This document shows, in pieces, positions 38,344 to 48,081 of a stretch of 64,000 nucleotides of DNA (position 1 is the first letter of the stretch; each line of letters opens with the position of its first letter). This DNA is from JAUIIK01 sp963709995 (lineage in GTDB: Bacteria; Chloroflexota; Chloroflexia; Thermomicrobiales; CFX8), in assembly GCA_963709995.1 (NCBI GenBank), contig CAVPYN010000002.1, positions 558,001-622,000 on the forward strand. Direction: 5' to 3'. Below the pieces are notes generated by a model that worked only from the letters and a program-made list of their open reading frames with translations, ran no database searches and was not told the DNA's origin. Position numbers and translations under genes: made by a program.

Positions 38344-39481
38344 CTTGACCAGAGCTGAATTGAGCGAGTTCGCGGCCAAAAGCAATCTCAAGGTAGCCGG
38401 TGTCACCAGCGCAAGCAGTTTTGAGCGCGAACGAACCTACATTCGTGATCATATGCGGCGTGGACACACTCGCGGGATGGACTGGTTCACCGAAGATCGA
38501 GCGGACCAGTCGGCCCAGCCTCTTACGCTTCATCCCAGTGTGAGGTCGATCGTTTCCGTTGGCGTTCCCTTCTGGAGTGGGTGTAGAGAACCTCCCGACG
38601 ACGGAGTACTCCGCGGGCGGATTGCGAGGTATGCCTGGGGTCGCGATTATCACAAGACACTGCGTCGGAGGATGCAAGATCTCGTGAAGCGAATCACGGA
38701 TGGTTTGGGGCGGCCCGTCGAAAGCCGCACCTTGGCGGACACCGCTCGCGCCTTCGACCGGGCAATAGCCGCCCGTTCCGGAGCGGGTTGGTTCGGCAAG
38801 AACAGCATGATCATTGTTCCGGGTCACGGAAGTTGGGTGATGCTCGGAGCGATCTATCTCGACCTGGATATTCCTTCTGACCTGCCCCTAGCGCGAAACT
38901 GTGGGCGGTGCACGATGTGTCTGGACCGATGCCCTACGCAGGCAATCGTCGAGCCGTACCGGATAGACGCGCCGCGCTGCATCAGTTACTTGACGATCGA
39001 GGAACGCGGGGCCATTCCACGGGAAATCCGCCCGAAGATGGGAGCATGGGTGTTTGGATGCGATATCTGCCAGGATGTCTGCCCGTACACCGCCGCGGCT
39101 GAAGAGATCGACGATTGTGACTTTGCGCCGGCAACAATCGACAACGCCTTCCCCTCGCTTGAAGTGCTCGCCACAATGACTCACGACAAGTATGTTTCGC
39201 TTTTTGCGGGCACCGCGGTAACCCGTGCGAAACGCCGCGGCCTGGCGCGAAACGCCGCGATCGCGCTTGGCAATTCAGGCGATTCCCGCGCTGAACCGAT
39301 CCTCCTCGACATGATTCGAAATCATGATGAGCCGCTCGCTCGCAGTCACGCAACCTGGGCCCTGAGCCAGCTTTGCGGTCCTGACGCGGCTCCCGTGCTT
39401 GATCGGATAGCATCACGTGACCCGGACGATAGCGTACGCAAGGAAGCGCGCACTTCGCTGGGCTACCTCGCCAGGCGTTGA
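38336..39481 (+). CDS. queG: Epoxyqueuosine reductase
   Basis: 381 residues. This cobalamin and iron-sulfur enzyme makes the final step to queuosine in tRNA wobble positions. Features are the N-terminal RGMDWF region, SGAGWFGKNS, two [4Fe-4S] clusters (CGRCTMCLDRCP and CDICQDVCPY) and C-terminal HEAT-like repeats (DEPLARSHATWALSQL), as in long-form QueG. The ATG overlaps the kinase gene. The reading frame is intact although it lies among many broken genes. Confidence 0.95.
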   Translation: MPDLTRAELSEFAAKSNLKVAGVTSASSFERERTYIRDHMRRGHTRGMDWFTEDRADQSAQPLTLHPSVRSIVSVGVPFWSGCREPPDDGVLRGRIARYAWGRDYHKTLRRRMQDLVKRITDGLGRPVESRTLADTARAFDRAIAARSGAGWFGKNSMIIVPGHGSWVMLGAIYLDLDIPSDLPLARNCGRCTMCLDRCPTQAIVEPYRIDAPRCISYLTIEERGAIPREIRPKMGAWVFGCDICQDVCPYTAAAEEIDDCDFAPATIDNAFPSLEVLATMTHDKYVSLFAGTAVTRAKRRGLARNAAIALGNSGDSRAEPILLDMIRNHDEPLARSHATWALSQLCGPDAAPVLDRIASRDPDDSVRKEARTSLGYLARR

Positions 39482-39511
39482 CGCCACCGCATGTATCGCG
39501 ATATCGTCGGC

Positions 39512-39517
39512 TATAAT
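39512..39517 (+). promoter_or_regulatory. Candidate -10 box for the EF-G-like gene
   Basis: A perfect TATAAT lies 160 bp upstream of the start in the 196-bp gap after queG. No clear -35 element is visible at the right distance. Nothing else was recognised in the gap apart from the strong GGAGGGA ribosome site just before the ATG at 39678. Confidence 0.3.
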
Positions 39518-39677
39518 CATCCGAAGTGCTTTCCCGGGCACGTTCCACGGTCGGAGACAATCGCAGAGTCGAGCAAGCCCCACGGGTGAACCGACCGTAT
39601 CTTGAGCTCGAACCAGCGATTCCTCCCGAACCGCTCGACGTGTCCAGCCACGGTCGCGTAGTTTGGAGGGATCCTGT

Positions 39678-41766
39678 ATGAAAGCCTATCAAGCATCCGA
39701 GATTCGGAACGTTGCCCTGATGTCCCACGGTGGCGCCGGCAAGACGTCATGACCAGAAGCGATGCTCTTTTCCTCCGGAGCGATTACCAGACTGGGACGA
39801 GTTGAAGATGGAAACACGACGTCGGACTGGGATCCCGAAGAAGCGAAACGCGGTATGTCGATCCATACTTCCTCATCCCGTTGAATGGAATGACCACAAG
39901 ATTAACATCGCTCGATACACCTGGATATGCGGATTTCGCAGGCGAAGTCATCTCCGCCGCCTCCGCCGTTGATTCGGCGCCGTCGATCGTCCTCGACGCC
40001 TCAGCTGGCGTCGAAGTTGGCACTGAGTATGCCTGGCGCTATGCCGAGCGAACGCAATCTGCCCCGTCTGCTGGTCGTCAACAAGATCGATCGGGAAAAC
40101 GCCAATTTCGCTTCCGCCCTCGCGTCGGCCCAATCGATTTTTGGTCACGCAGTTGCTCCGTTGTTCATCCCGATCGGACAGGAATCGTCGTTCAAGGGAG
40201 TCATTGATCTTCTCTCCATGAAGGCGCTCATCTTTGCGGAAGATACCTCGGGGTCACTGGTGACCAGGACGAGGTCCCAGCGGACTTATGGACGAGGCCG
40301 AGACCTATCGTCTGGAACTCGTCGAGACGATCGCCGAGAACGACGAAGAACTGATGATGAAGTACCTCGAAGACGAGGAACTCACGCCCGAAGAACTCCA
40401 GGCGGGGTTGAATGCCGCCGTCGCTGCAGGCGAGATCGTTCCGGTCCTGGTAACCGCGGCGACAACGAACCGTGGCGCGAAACTCTTGCTGGATGCGATC
40501 AACGCTCTAGCCCCGCAGCCACGCGGCGCCAATGCGAATTGACGCGCAACGGTGACGAGATCGAACTCGCGCCGAATGCCGCTGATCCAGCCGTCCTGTT
40601 CGTCTGGAAGACGGTCGCCGATCCGTTCGTCGGTCGCTTGAGCTATTTTCGCGTAGTGTCCGGCACGGTCAAGTCTGATAGCGCACCTGCAGAATATCAA
40701 ATGAGGATGAGGACGAGCGACTCGGTCAGGTCTTCATGCTGCGAGGAAAAGAGCAAATCAACGCCGACACGCTCGTCGCGGGCGATATCGGCGCGGTCGC
40801 GAAGCTCGTGCATACCCACACTGGCAATACGCTCGCGGCTCCTTCCAGACCGGTGACACTGCCCGACAATTGATTTTCCGGCCCCATTGTTTGAAGCGGC
40901 CGTTACCCCTCGAACGAAAGCCGACCTCGATAAGATGGGACAGGCTCTCACCCGGCTATCCGAGGAAGATCGCACGATCTCCGTCTCGAGCGAACGCCGA
41001 TTCAGGGGAAACAATCCTGAGCGGCCTTGGAGAATCCCACGTTCAGATCTCGCTGGAGAAGATCTCTCGCAAGTTCGGAGTAAATGTCGATTTCTCGCTC
41101 CCGACCGTTCCCTACCGGGAGACGGTCATGAAGAAGGTCGAAGGGGTCGAATACAAGCACAAGAAGCAAACTGGTGGTCACGGCCAGTACGGCCATGTCT
41201 ACTTGACGGTCGAGCCAATCCCCGACGGCTTCGAGTTTGAGGAATCGACCTTCGGCGGCTCCGTGCCACGCAACTACATTCCGGCCGTTGAGAAAGGCGT
41301 CAGAGAAGCGCTCGAGGAGGGAACCCTGGCAGGTTTCCCGGTCACGAACGTCCGGGTTACGCTGACCGATGGCTCTTACCATTCAGTTGACTCATCCGAA
41401 ATGGCCTTCAAGCTCGCCGCCTCGCAAGCGTTCAAGCGCGCTCAGGAGCTTGCCAATCCGGTGTTGATGGAGCCCGTCAATACTCTCGCGGTAACGATCC
41501 CGGAAAGCTACACCGGCGATGTGATGAGCGACTTAACCAGCAAACGCGCGCATGTGACCGGGATGGTCCCTGGAGAGAATGGGTATACGACGATCGAGGC
41601 CACCGTTCCGGCCGCCGAGATCCAGCGATATGCAACCGATTTGCGTTCGATCACGCAGGGACGGGGAACGTTCACAACCGATTTCGCCCATTATGAACAG
41701 GTTCCATCTCATCTGACCGACTCGATCATCGCCGCCCGCAAGGAACGCGAGGAAGCTCTCGTCTAG
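39678..41766 (+). CDS. Elongation factor G-like GTPase, multiply frameshifted
   Basis: About 690 residues when joined. The G1 motif is SHGGAGKTS rather than GHVDHGKT, G3 is DTPGYADF and G4 is NKID. This is the signature of the EF-G-like paralogue (often labelled EF-G2), not the housekeeping FusA. The C-terminal half (domains IV and V, about 41060-41766) is intact and includes KKQTGGHGQYGHV and TYTGDVMSDL-like SYTGDVMSDLTSK. Frame changes occur near 39750, 39875, 39910, 40065, 40270, 40540, 40700 and 40860-41010. The cellular role of such paralogues is not settled. Confidence 0.82.
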
Positions 41767-41767
41767 T

Positions 41768-42274
41768 TTGACTGGCCATTTTGCCGCCCTTGCAGCCGCA
41801 ATCGCCGGAGAAGACGGATGGACGGTCACCAGCGACCGTCCGTCTCCATCCCGCCCGGGAAGCCCGATCAACGACGTTACCGACGTGCTGCTCGTCTTCG
41901 ACGGCGGATCTCGCGGCAACCCTGGAAAAGGCTATGGGAGCTTCGCCTACAAGGGGCGTGTTGTACGCTGGCCGACGATGATGGACTTCCCGGGTATAAC
42001 CACGAACAATCAGGCGGAATACCAGTCGCTGATCGGTGGATTGCGGGCGGTGATCTTCGACTGCGAACGCGTCGGTTTGAGTCCGTCGGATCTTGCACTC
42101 CAGGTGCGCTCTGATTCCATGCTCGTTGTCAACCAGATCAATGGCGCCTGGAAGATCAAAAACGTTGAATTGAGGGATCTCGTTGCGAAGTCGCTTGAAC
42201 TTTTGCAGGAGTTCGGCACATGGAAGCTAGAATGGCATTCAAGATCGGAATCCGTTCGAATCCTCGGGCATTAG
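41768..42274 (+). CDS. RNase HI-family protein
   Basis: 168 residues. The RNase H core has LVFDGGSRGNPGKG (first Asp), TTNNQAEYQSLIGGL (Glu) and VRSDSMLVVNQINGAW (Asp), and ends SVRILGH, the terminus of the short bacterial RNase HI subgroup often annotated as a reverse-transcriptase-like domain. The final canonical catalytic Asp is absent, as in other members. The TTG start lies one base after the EF-G-like stop, so coupling is likely. Confidence 0.85.
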   Translation: MTGHFAALAAAIAGEDGWTVTSDRPSPSRPGSPINDVTDVLLVFDGGSRGNPGKGYGSFAYKGRVVRWPTMMDFPGITTNNQAEYQSLIGGLRAVIFDCERVGLSPSDLALQVRSDSMLVVNQINGAWKIKNVELRDLVAKSLELLQEFGTWKLEWHSRSESVRILGH

Positions 42275-42340
42275 TCGCCATTCGGCGAGTTGCGACCGAC
42301 CAGCAGAGCACGCAAAGCTGGTCACAAATGGGAAAGATGT

Positions 42341-42973
42341 ATGCGAAGGACGTTGCTGCCGCTCTCCGTGCTGATTATCGCCCTCTCGGCAAGCCCGATG
42401 CGGTTCCTGTTCAAGCGGGAGCGCAAGCCTGATCGGCGCAGAGAACAAGCAATGGACGACGTGTTCGCGTCTCTACGGCAGATCTACGCAACCTCCGCAC
42501 TCCTCAAGCGCGAATGGACTGAACAATGGAATCACCGGGCCGAGGTTGATCTCCCGCCAAAGTACGAAGCCGAGCGATATCTCTATTCCGGTGCAACCGA
42601 CGCCGCGATCGACGCCATGTTCGGGCGAGCGATCCTGTACCGCAACCGATGGCAGTCTCAGATCAAGCCACTGTTTGATACGTATGAGACCGAGACGTGG
42701 AGCCAGGTGCGCGCCATGATCGAGCGGTCTTCTCCTGCATTCGTAACCTTGCGCGAAGAACATCGCAGCGTTTTTCACGCTGATGAGGCTTCCTGGATCA
42801 ACCGGGCGATTGAAGGACTCGATGAAGCGCGATACATCATCCGACGCTCGGAGCAGGAGGCCACCGAAACGTCGGACCTCATCGCACGTTCGACATACCA
42901 GACGCTCTACACCGTGCTGCAACTATCAGAAACCATGCTCGACGGTTTACGCCGCGAGGCAGAGGATCGATAG
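42341..42973 (+). CDS. Hypothetical protein with an N-terminal hydrophobic segment
   Basis: About 210 residues, not recognised. An N-terminal basic/hydrophobic stretch (RRTLLPLSVLIIALSASP) could be a membrane anchor or signal. The rest is predicted mostly helical, charged and rich in Trp, Tyr and Arg (for example LLKREWTEQWNHRAEVDL and AILYRNRWQSQIKPL). GGGAAAG precedes the ATG at 42341 at short spacing; an ATG further on (MRFLFKRE, 42398) is an alternative that would remove the hydrophobic part. Its codon use looks like that of the neighbours. Confidence 0.65.
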   Translation: MRRTLLPLSVLIIALSASPMRFLFKRERKPDRRREQAMDDVFASLRQIYATSALLKREWTEQWNHRAEVDLPPKYEAERYLYSGATDAAIDAMFGRAILYRNRWQSQIKPLFDTYETETWSQVRAMIERSSPAFVTLREEHRSVFHADEASWINRAIEGLDEARYIIRRSEQEATETSDLIARSTYQTLYTVLQLSETMLDGLRREAEDR

Positions 42974-42989
42974 CACCCCGCATCTCATA

Positions 42990-43019
42990 TTGTTTGAACG
43001 TCTCCAGCCGTGTTATCCT
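42990..43019 (+). promoter_or_regulatory. Candidate promoter for tRNA-Val and possibly the thrS leader
   Basis: TTGTTT (42990-42995), an 18-bp spacer and TATCCT (43014-43019) end 13 bp before the mature tRNA 5' end. No separate promoter is evident in the few bases between the tRNA and the T-box leader. Confidence 0.4.
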
Positions 43020-43032
43020 AGCGGTTGCGTTC

Positions 43033-43109
<77 letters not shown>

Positions 43110-43114
43110 GACTT

Positions 43115-43383
43115 TCACGAGGATAGAGGCGAGACCGGGCCACCATCGCATGTCCACGCGCACCAGAGATACAGATTCTGCAGGCTGAAAGATCTGTACG
43201 CAGGCGAGGTCATGCGATGACCACCCGCGAGCCGATTCGCGAACGCATCAGGAATAAGCGGAACGCGGCTAGCCACCGTTATCAGGCTCCTGAGCAGCGA
43301 CCGATCACGTCGCTGAAAACAGGGTGGAACCACGTTGGATTATTCGCAATCCACCGTCCCTGCCGGGCGGTGGTTTTCTTGTT
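43115..43383 (+). promoter_or_regulatory. T-box riboswitch leader of thrS
   Basis: The 420 bases between the tRNA and thrS hold a T-box leader. The hallmark T-box sequence AGGGTGGAACCACG is at 43321-43334. It is followed by a terminator (CCACCG/CGGTGG with inner CCC/GGG, 43351-43373) and TTTTCTTGTTT; CAGGG can pair instead with CCCTG to form the antiterminator. A Stem I candidate has an 8-bp helix ATCGCATG (43145-43152) with CATGCGAT (43211-43218). ACC, a threonine codon followed by A, sits at 43220-43222 on the 3' side as a likely specifier. Uncharged tRNA-Thr would relieve termination. The exact Stem I fold is inferred. Confidence 0.88.
43351..43383 (+). terminator. T-box-controlled intrinsic terminator upstream of thrS
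   Basis: CCACCG pairs with CGGTGG, CCC pairs with GGG inside, the loop is TGCC, and TTTTCTTGTTT follows. It competes with the antiterminator formed by the T-box sequence at 43321. Confidence 0.8.
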
Positions 43384-43529
43384 TAAGCCGGATGAGATGG
43401 AAAGGAATATCGAGGCGATGGGGTACCCCAGTTGCCGAAGCACTACTACCAACCAGCGCCCGAGACTGACGCCGCACAAGAGCGGCGCAAACCAGACCTT
43501 TGCTAACAAGGATTATGAAGGAGAACATC

Positions 43530-45336
43530 ATGGTGCAGGCAGAATCCGCAGCAGCTGAAGCATACGGCGATCTGGAGCTCGAAGTCGAAAATGACGACGA
43601 ACTCGAACTTGCGCGTATGCGCCACTCAGCCGCACACGTTATGGCCGAATCAGTTCGCGACATCTTCCCGGACGCCCGATTCGCCATCGGTCCGGCGATC
43701 GAGGATGGCTTCTATTACGACTTCGAGTCTCCCTCGTTCGCTGACACCCGACGATCTCGAAGACGATCGAAGCCAGGATGCGGGAACATATCGCTGCCGC
43801 TGAGAGCTTCCAACGCGAGGAGATGTCCAGAAGCTGAAGCGCTCGACTTGTTCAGGGATCAACCCTACAAGGTGGAACTGATTGAAACGCTGCCGGATGA
43901 TGAGACGATCTCCACGTACCAGAATGGGGAGTTCTTCGATCTGTGCCGGGGCCCGCATGTTGAGCATACCGGAAAGATCGGACCAGTCCACCTCCTCAGT
44001 GTGGCCGGAGCTTACTGGCGTGGTGACGAACATCGTCCGATGCTCCAGCGGATTTACGGCACGGCCTGGAGGACGCAAGAAGAGCTTGACAATTATCTTG
44101 GAGCGACGCGAGGAAGCGCTGCGACGCGATCACGGACGCCTGGGACGGGATCTCGATCTCTTCAGCGTCGACGACGCGCTTGGAGCCGGACTTGATACTC
44201 TGGCACCCAAAAGGCGCGATGGTGCGCCATCTTGTTGAACAGTTCGAGACGGACGAACAACTCGAAGCGCGGATACGATCTGGTCTATACGCCCCATATC
44301 GGATCGGAAGCGCTCTACACGACAAGCGTGGCCATCTCGAGAACTTCAAAGAAAACATGTACGCGCCGATGGATATCGACGGCCTGAACTACTACCTCAA
44401 GCCGATGAATTGCCCGGGTCACATCAAGATCTACAGCTCGACGATTCGTTCCTACCGCGATCTGCCGATTCGATATGCCGAACTCGGCACGGTCTATCGC
44501 TACGAACGCTCCGGCGCCCTGCACGGCATGTTACGTGTTGCGAGGCTTTACCCAGGATGACGCGCACATCTTCTGTCGTCCTGATCAACTGATCGACGAG
44601 GTCAAAGGCGTTGTCGATCTCGCGCTTTACTTCTCCGGACGTCTTTGGCTATCAGTACCAGATCTACGTCTCAACTCGGCCGGAGCAGTCGATCGGTTCC
44701 GACGAGAACTGGGACCGGGCAACCAGGCGCTCATGGACGCCGTCAGCCAAATGGGCTTGGAATTCGAGATCGATCCTGGCGAAGGCACGTTCTATGGCCC
44801 GAAAATCGATATCAAGCTTCTGGACTCTCTGGGGCGCGGTTGGCAGGGACCAACAATCCAGGTCGACTTCAATCTTCCTGAACGCTTTGATGTGAACTAC
44901 ATCGGCGAAGATGGTGATCGCCATCGCGCGGTCATGGTCCACCGAACGGTCCTCGGCTCGATGGAGCGCTTCGTCGGTGGATTGATCGAGCACTACGGTG
45001 GCGCGTTTCCGGTCTGGCTTGCCCCCGTCCAGGCGGTCGTCATCCCGATCGCCGACCGTCATATCGGCTATGCCAACGAAGTCGCGCAAAGACTCAAGGC
45101 AGCCGGGATTCGGGTCGATGTTGACCGCCGGAGCGAACGGATGCAGCACAAGATTCGCGAGGCCCAGCTCCAGAAGATCCCCTACATGCTGATTGTTGGA
45201 GATCGCGAGGCCGAAGCAGAACGCCGCCTCGGTGCGCTTGCGAACTGAAGAGAACCTCGGTTCACGTTCGATCGACGAGTTCATCACGATGGTTAGTGAG
45301 GTCATCGAGAGCAAATCGCTACAGTTGCTCCCGTAA
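43530..45336 (+). CDS. thrS: Threonyl-tRNA synthetase lacking a TGS domain, multiply frameshifted
   Basis: About 600 residues when joined. It begins MVQAESAAAEAYGDLE after AAGGAG at good spacing and enters the editing-side domain (HSAAHVMAESV, AIGPAIEDGFYYDFE) within about 40 residues, so the usual N-terminal TGS domain is missing. The catalytic core (LNYYLKPMNCPGHIKIY, YRYERSGALHGM, VHRTVLGSMERF) and the anticodon domain are present. Frame changes lie near 43743, 43767, 43833, 44095, 44185, 44535, 44630, 44725 and 45240. It is controlled by the T-box leader. Confidence 0.9.
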
Positions 45337-45394
45337 CACAGATGGTCGGTGGATAGCCGCCGGCCATTTTCGGTCTTCGAAGGTGGCGAGGTAA

Positions 45395-46538
45395 ATGGAA
45401 CCAGTTCGCGAGGATGCAAGCCGTCGAGACACCTACCGGGCGTTGCTCGTCATCGCGGGCTTGCTCGTGCTCGGGTACATCCTGTGGTCGGTGCGTGGTT
45501 CGCTTCTGCCCTTTGCGATCGGCGCCCTGATCGCGTATCTGCTTTCACCTCTGGTGACGAAGGTTCGAAAAGACCGTGCCATTCAATGGCCGACTTTCCG
45601 ACGGCAAGGTTCGAGCGATCGCGATCCTTGAGGTCTATCTCCTGTTCGCACGCAGTTCTGGTCATTCTCGCGGTGACCGCAATACCGGTGATCAACGAAG
45701 AAACGAATCAGTTTATCGACGATCTTCCCGCGTACTGGGAAGATTCGCGGCAGGAAGCGGACTACTGGAGTCGATCGCTACGAGAACGAAGTCCCTCCGG
45801 AGGTAAAGGAACAAATCGAGGCGAATCTCGACGAAATCACGACGTATTTGAGTTCCGCCGGCTCCCGCCTAGCAGCGACGACCATCGGCACATTCCAACG
45901 CTTTATCAGTCTGATGGCAGGACTCGTGCTGCTGCCGCTCTGGCTCTTCTACGTTCTCAAGGATGAGCGCAAGGCCATGGCCTACTTCTATCGGCTGTGG
46001 CCGGAGGAGATCCGCGAGGACGTCTACCAGATCGTTCGCATCGTCGATCGGGTGCTCGGCCTCCTATCTCCGCGGCCAGCTCTTCCTCGGCCTGATGGTC
46101 GGCGTTGTGACCGGCATAGGCATGTGGGTCATCGGCGTCCAACAACCGTTGGCCCTCGGGATCGTCGCTGGAATCTTCGAGATGGTTCCGATTCTCGGCC
46201 CCTGGATCTCCTTCGTCGTGGCCGCGATCGTCGTGCTGGCTACCGAACCGGAAAAGATCATTCTCGTCGCGATCCTGTCGCTTGGGATTCAGCAACTCGA
46301 GAACACGTTCCTGGTGCCACGCGTCCAGGGAAATGCGGTCAACATGAATCCGGCGCTGATCATGATGTTGCTGGTGATCGGCGCATCTATGTGGGGCTTC
46401 ATCGGGATCGTCGTTATCGTGCCTCTAGCAGCGGTTGCCCGAGACGTGTTTACCTACGTCTATAACCGGCTCGAACACCCAGAAGAAGAAGACGAGAGCA
46501 AATTGTCACCGGCGGGCCCGCTTCACCCCGAGGACTGA
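45395..46538 (+). CDS. AI-2E family transporter (PerM-like), frameshifted
   Basis: About 380 residues of the PerM/YdgG-type AI-2 exporter superfamily, with about seven membrane helices. The C-terminal half has the typical GQLFLGLMVGVVTGIG, GIFEMVPILGPWI and QLENTFLVPRVQGNAV, and the N-terminal pair of helices is RALLVIAGLLVLGYILW and beyond. Frame changes near 45590, 45650, 45785 and 46065 split it. Family members export autoinducer-2, sodium or other small molecules, so the substrate is open. Its end overlaps the convergent URO-D gene by 16 bp. Confidence 0.82.
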
Positions 46539-47524
46539 CGAGACGCTTCAACCGCGGCCTTCAGATTCGACTCTGGACTCGCAACGAGTGCCACACAGCC
46601 CGGTCCCACCAGCAGCCTGCGATCGGCGGCCTGATCGCGCGCGTCAAGAACCTGCGCTCGCACCTGTTCTACGGACATCGTTGCCACGGCCTTTTCGTCG
46701 ATGCCAGCAACAGCAGCCCGGGTCGGGTAGTCGCGAAGAACTTCCGCGATTGCTGGTCCGACTCGCCGATCGTGCCAGTTGATCGCATGACCGTCATATC
46801 CGGCCATCAGGTCGAAAGAAGGTGTTTGCGCCATGTATGTGGATCATCGTGAAGATGCTCCCCGCGTCCCTGGCAGCCGCAAGGACAGGCGCATCGTAGA
46901 CGACACCGAACTCGTCATACTCCTCACGGCTGACGAGGTCGCTGGTCGCGCACTGGCTGGCAAAGAATACGCCGTCCGCTCCAGCCGCAATCGAAGCCCG
47001 CGTCATCTCGACCGTAACATCACGGATCACCGCCAAAGCCTGGTGAACAAGATCAGGATGGCTCCGCAAGTGATCGATAACCAGGCCATCGGACAGCTTG
47101 TTTGCAGATCGTCAACGGACTGAAGATCGTCTGGAGCACCGGGATGACTGGTCCGACGCCGTCACGAACCAGCTGGCAGGCATCAACGACCTGGGCATTG
47201 AAACCTTCGATCTACCCGAACCGGGTCGATGCTCAACCAGTCATCAGGCTTCTGGATTGGAAAATGCACGGTCTCCCTCGTGCCGCCGGGCGCGCCTTGA
47301 AACTCGCTCTTCGCTCCCCAATCGATCGTCGCGTAGTCCCCCGGGGGCATCAATTTGATGAAATCCAGATCGAGCAGCTGCTGCCACCCGAGGGTCGATC
47401 CCGCGAGGTCCTGTGCCGACTGGTCCCGCTCCGGAAAATGCCGCCACAGGCTGACGGGAGGGTGGTCTACCTCGTCGCCAGCTAGCGCCGCCAACACGCG
47501 CTCGCGTGCCGTCATATCCGCCAT
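46523..47524 (-). CDS. Uroporphyrinogen decarboxylase (URO-D) family protein, frameshifted
   Basis: About 333 residues when joined. The N-terminus (TARERVLAALAGDEVDHPPV and DLDFIKLMPPGDYATIDWG) and C-terminus (INWHDRRVGPAIAEVL, LLVGPGCVALVASPESNLKA) match HemE/MtaA-type URO-D proteins. Frame changes lie near 46810, 47060 and 47215. The absence of other heme genes and the sequence style point to the broader URO-D superfamily (including methyltransferases) rather than true HemE. Substrate unknown. Confidence 0.78.
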
Positions 47525-47666
47525 GTTCTCTGCCCTTCACTAATCTGGATGGTCGTGCTAACAACTCTCATATGCCGTCTCATCTAACCCTGTGCTTGCC
47601 TCTGGCGACACGAAATCCTCGCACATTTTAGCCGGATCTAAGCGCGACTACTTACGATGCGAAAGC

Positions 47667-47753
47667 GCCTCATTCTTCGCTTAGGCGGGTCAGCCAAAGA
47701 GCGATGAGGCAAAGACATGCGCCACGGCAGGTTCGACCGCACAGATGTGCGGT
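47667..47753 (+). ncRNA. Candidate structured 5' leader upstream of the small Cys-motif genes
   Basis: The 257-bp gap between the URO-D gene and the first small gene contains two good hairpins on the plus strand. The first pairs GCCTCAT (47667-47673) with ATGAGGC (47704-47710), with nested CGCT/AGCG and GGC/GCC helices. The second pairs ACCGCAC with GTGCGGT around an AGAT loop (47736-47753). A strong AGGAGG follows about 20 bases later. I could not match it to a named riboswitch class. It may be a regulatory leader or chance. Confidence 0.3.
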
Positions 47754-47781
47754 TGAAAACATCAACGTTCAGGAGGTCAAC

Positions 47782-48021
47782 ATGGCCCTTCCAGTAATCG
47801 GTGGCGTCCTCGGAGTGGTTGGCACGCTAGCGCTCGCCTACTACGTTGGCAGCGAGATCGCCGACCGGTTTGACCCTCCCGCGATGTGCGAGCTTCAGGG
47901 CTCCGTCTACAAGCTGGAGGAGGGATACCACGAATGCACCTACCGATGCGGTGACGGTCGCCTGATCATCATTCGCGCTCAACAGGGCTCGGGTTGCCCC
48001 TTAAGCTTCCCCCGGCCCTGA
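47782..48021 (+). CDS. Small membrane-anchored protein with CTYRCG motif (copy 1)
   Basis: 79 residues, family not recognised. AGGAGG lies seven bases before the ATG, so expression is likely. The N-terminal third is a glycine-rich hydrophobic helix (LPVIGGVLGVVGTLALAYYV). The C-terminal third is ECTYRCGDGR, then a short basic/hydrophobic stretch and GCP. The second small gene just downstream shares the C-TYRCG-(D/E)-G and GCP features, so the two are paralogous or carry the same small domain. The hydrophobic segment would place the Cys motif either outside the membrane or in the cytoplasm; the orientation cannot be decided. Confidence 0.72.
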   Translation: MALPVIGGVLGVVGTLALAYYVGSEIADRFDPPAMCELQGSVYKLEEGYHECTYRCGDGRLIIIRAQQGSGCPLSFPRP

Positions 48022-48081
48022 GAGTCGCAGAAATCACCGTAGCCGGAGCAATCGGTTTCAATCTGAATGAAAGGCATCGCA

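Noticed and set aside
42220..42432. 70-codon frame between the RNase H gene and the unknown protein
   Set aside because: It overlaps the RNase H 3' end and the start of the better-supported frame beginning at 42341, and has no convincing ribosome site.
47667..47753. Cyclic-di-GMP (GEMM) riboswitch
   Set aside because: A GCCACGG element near 47721 is reminiscent, but the paired helices and conserved purine-rich loops of that class are not present in order.
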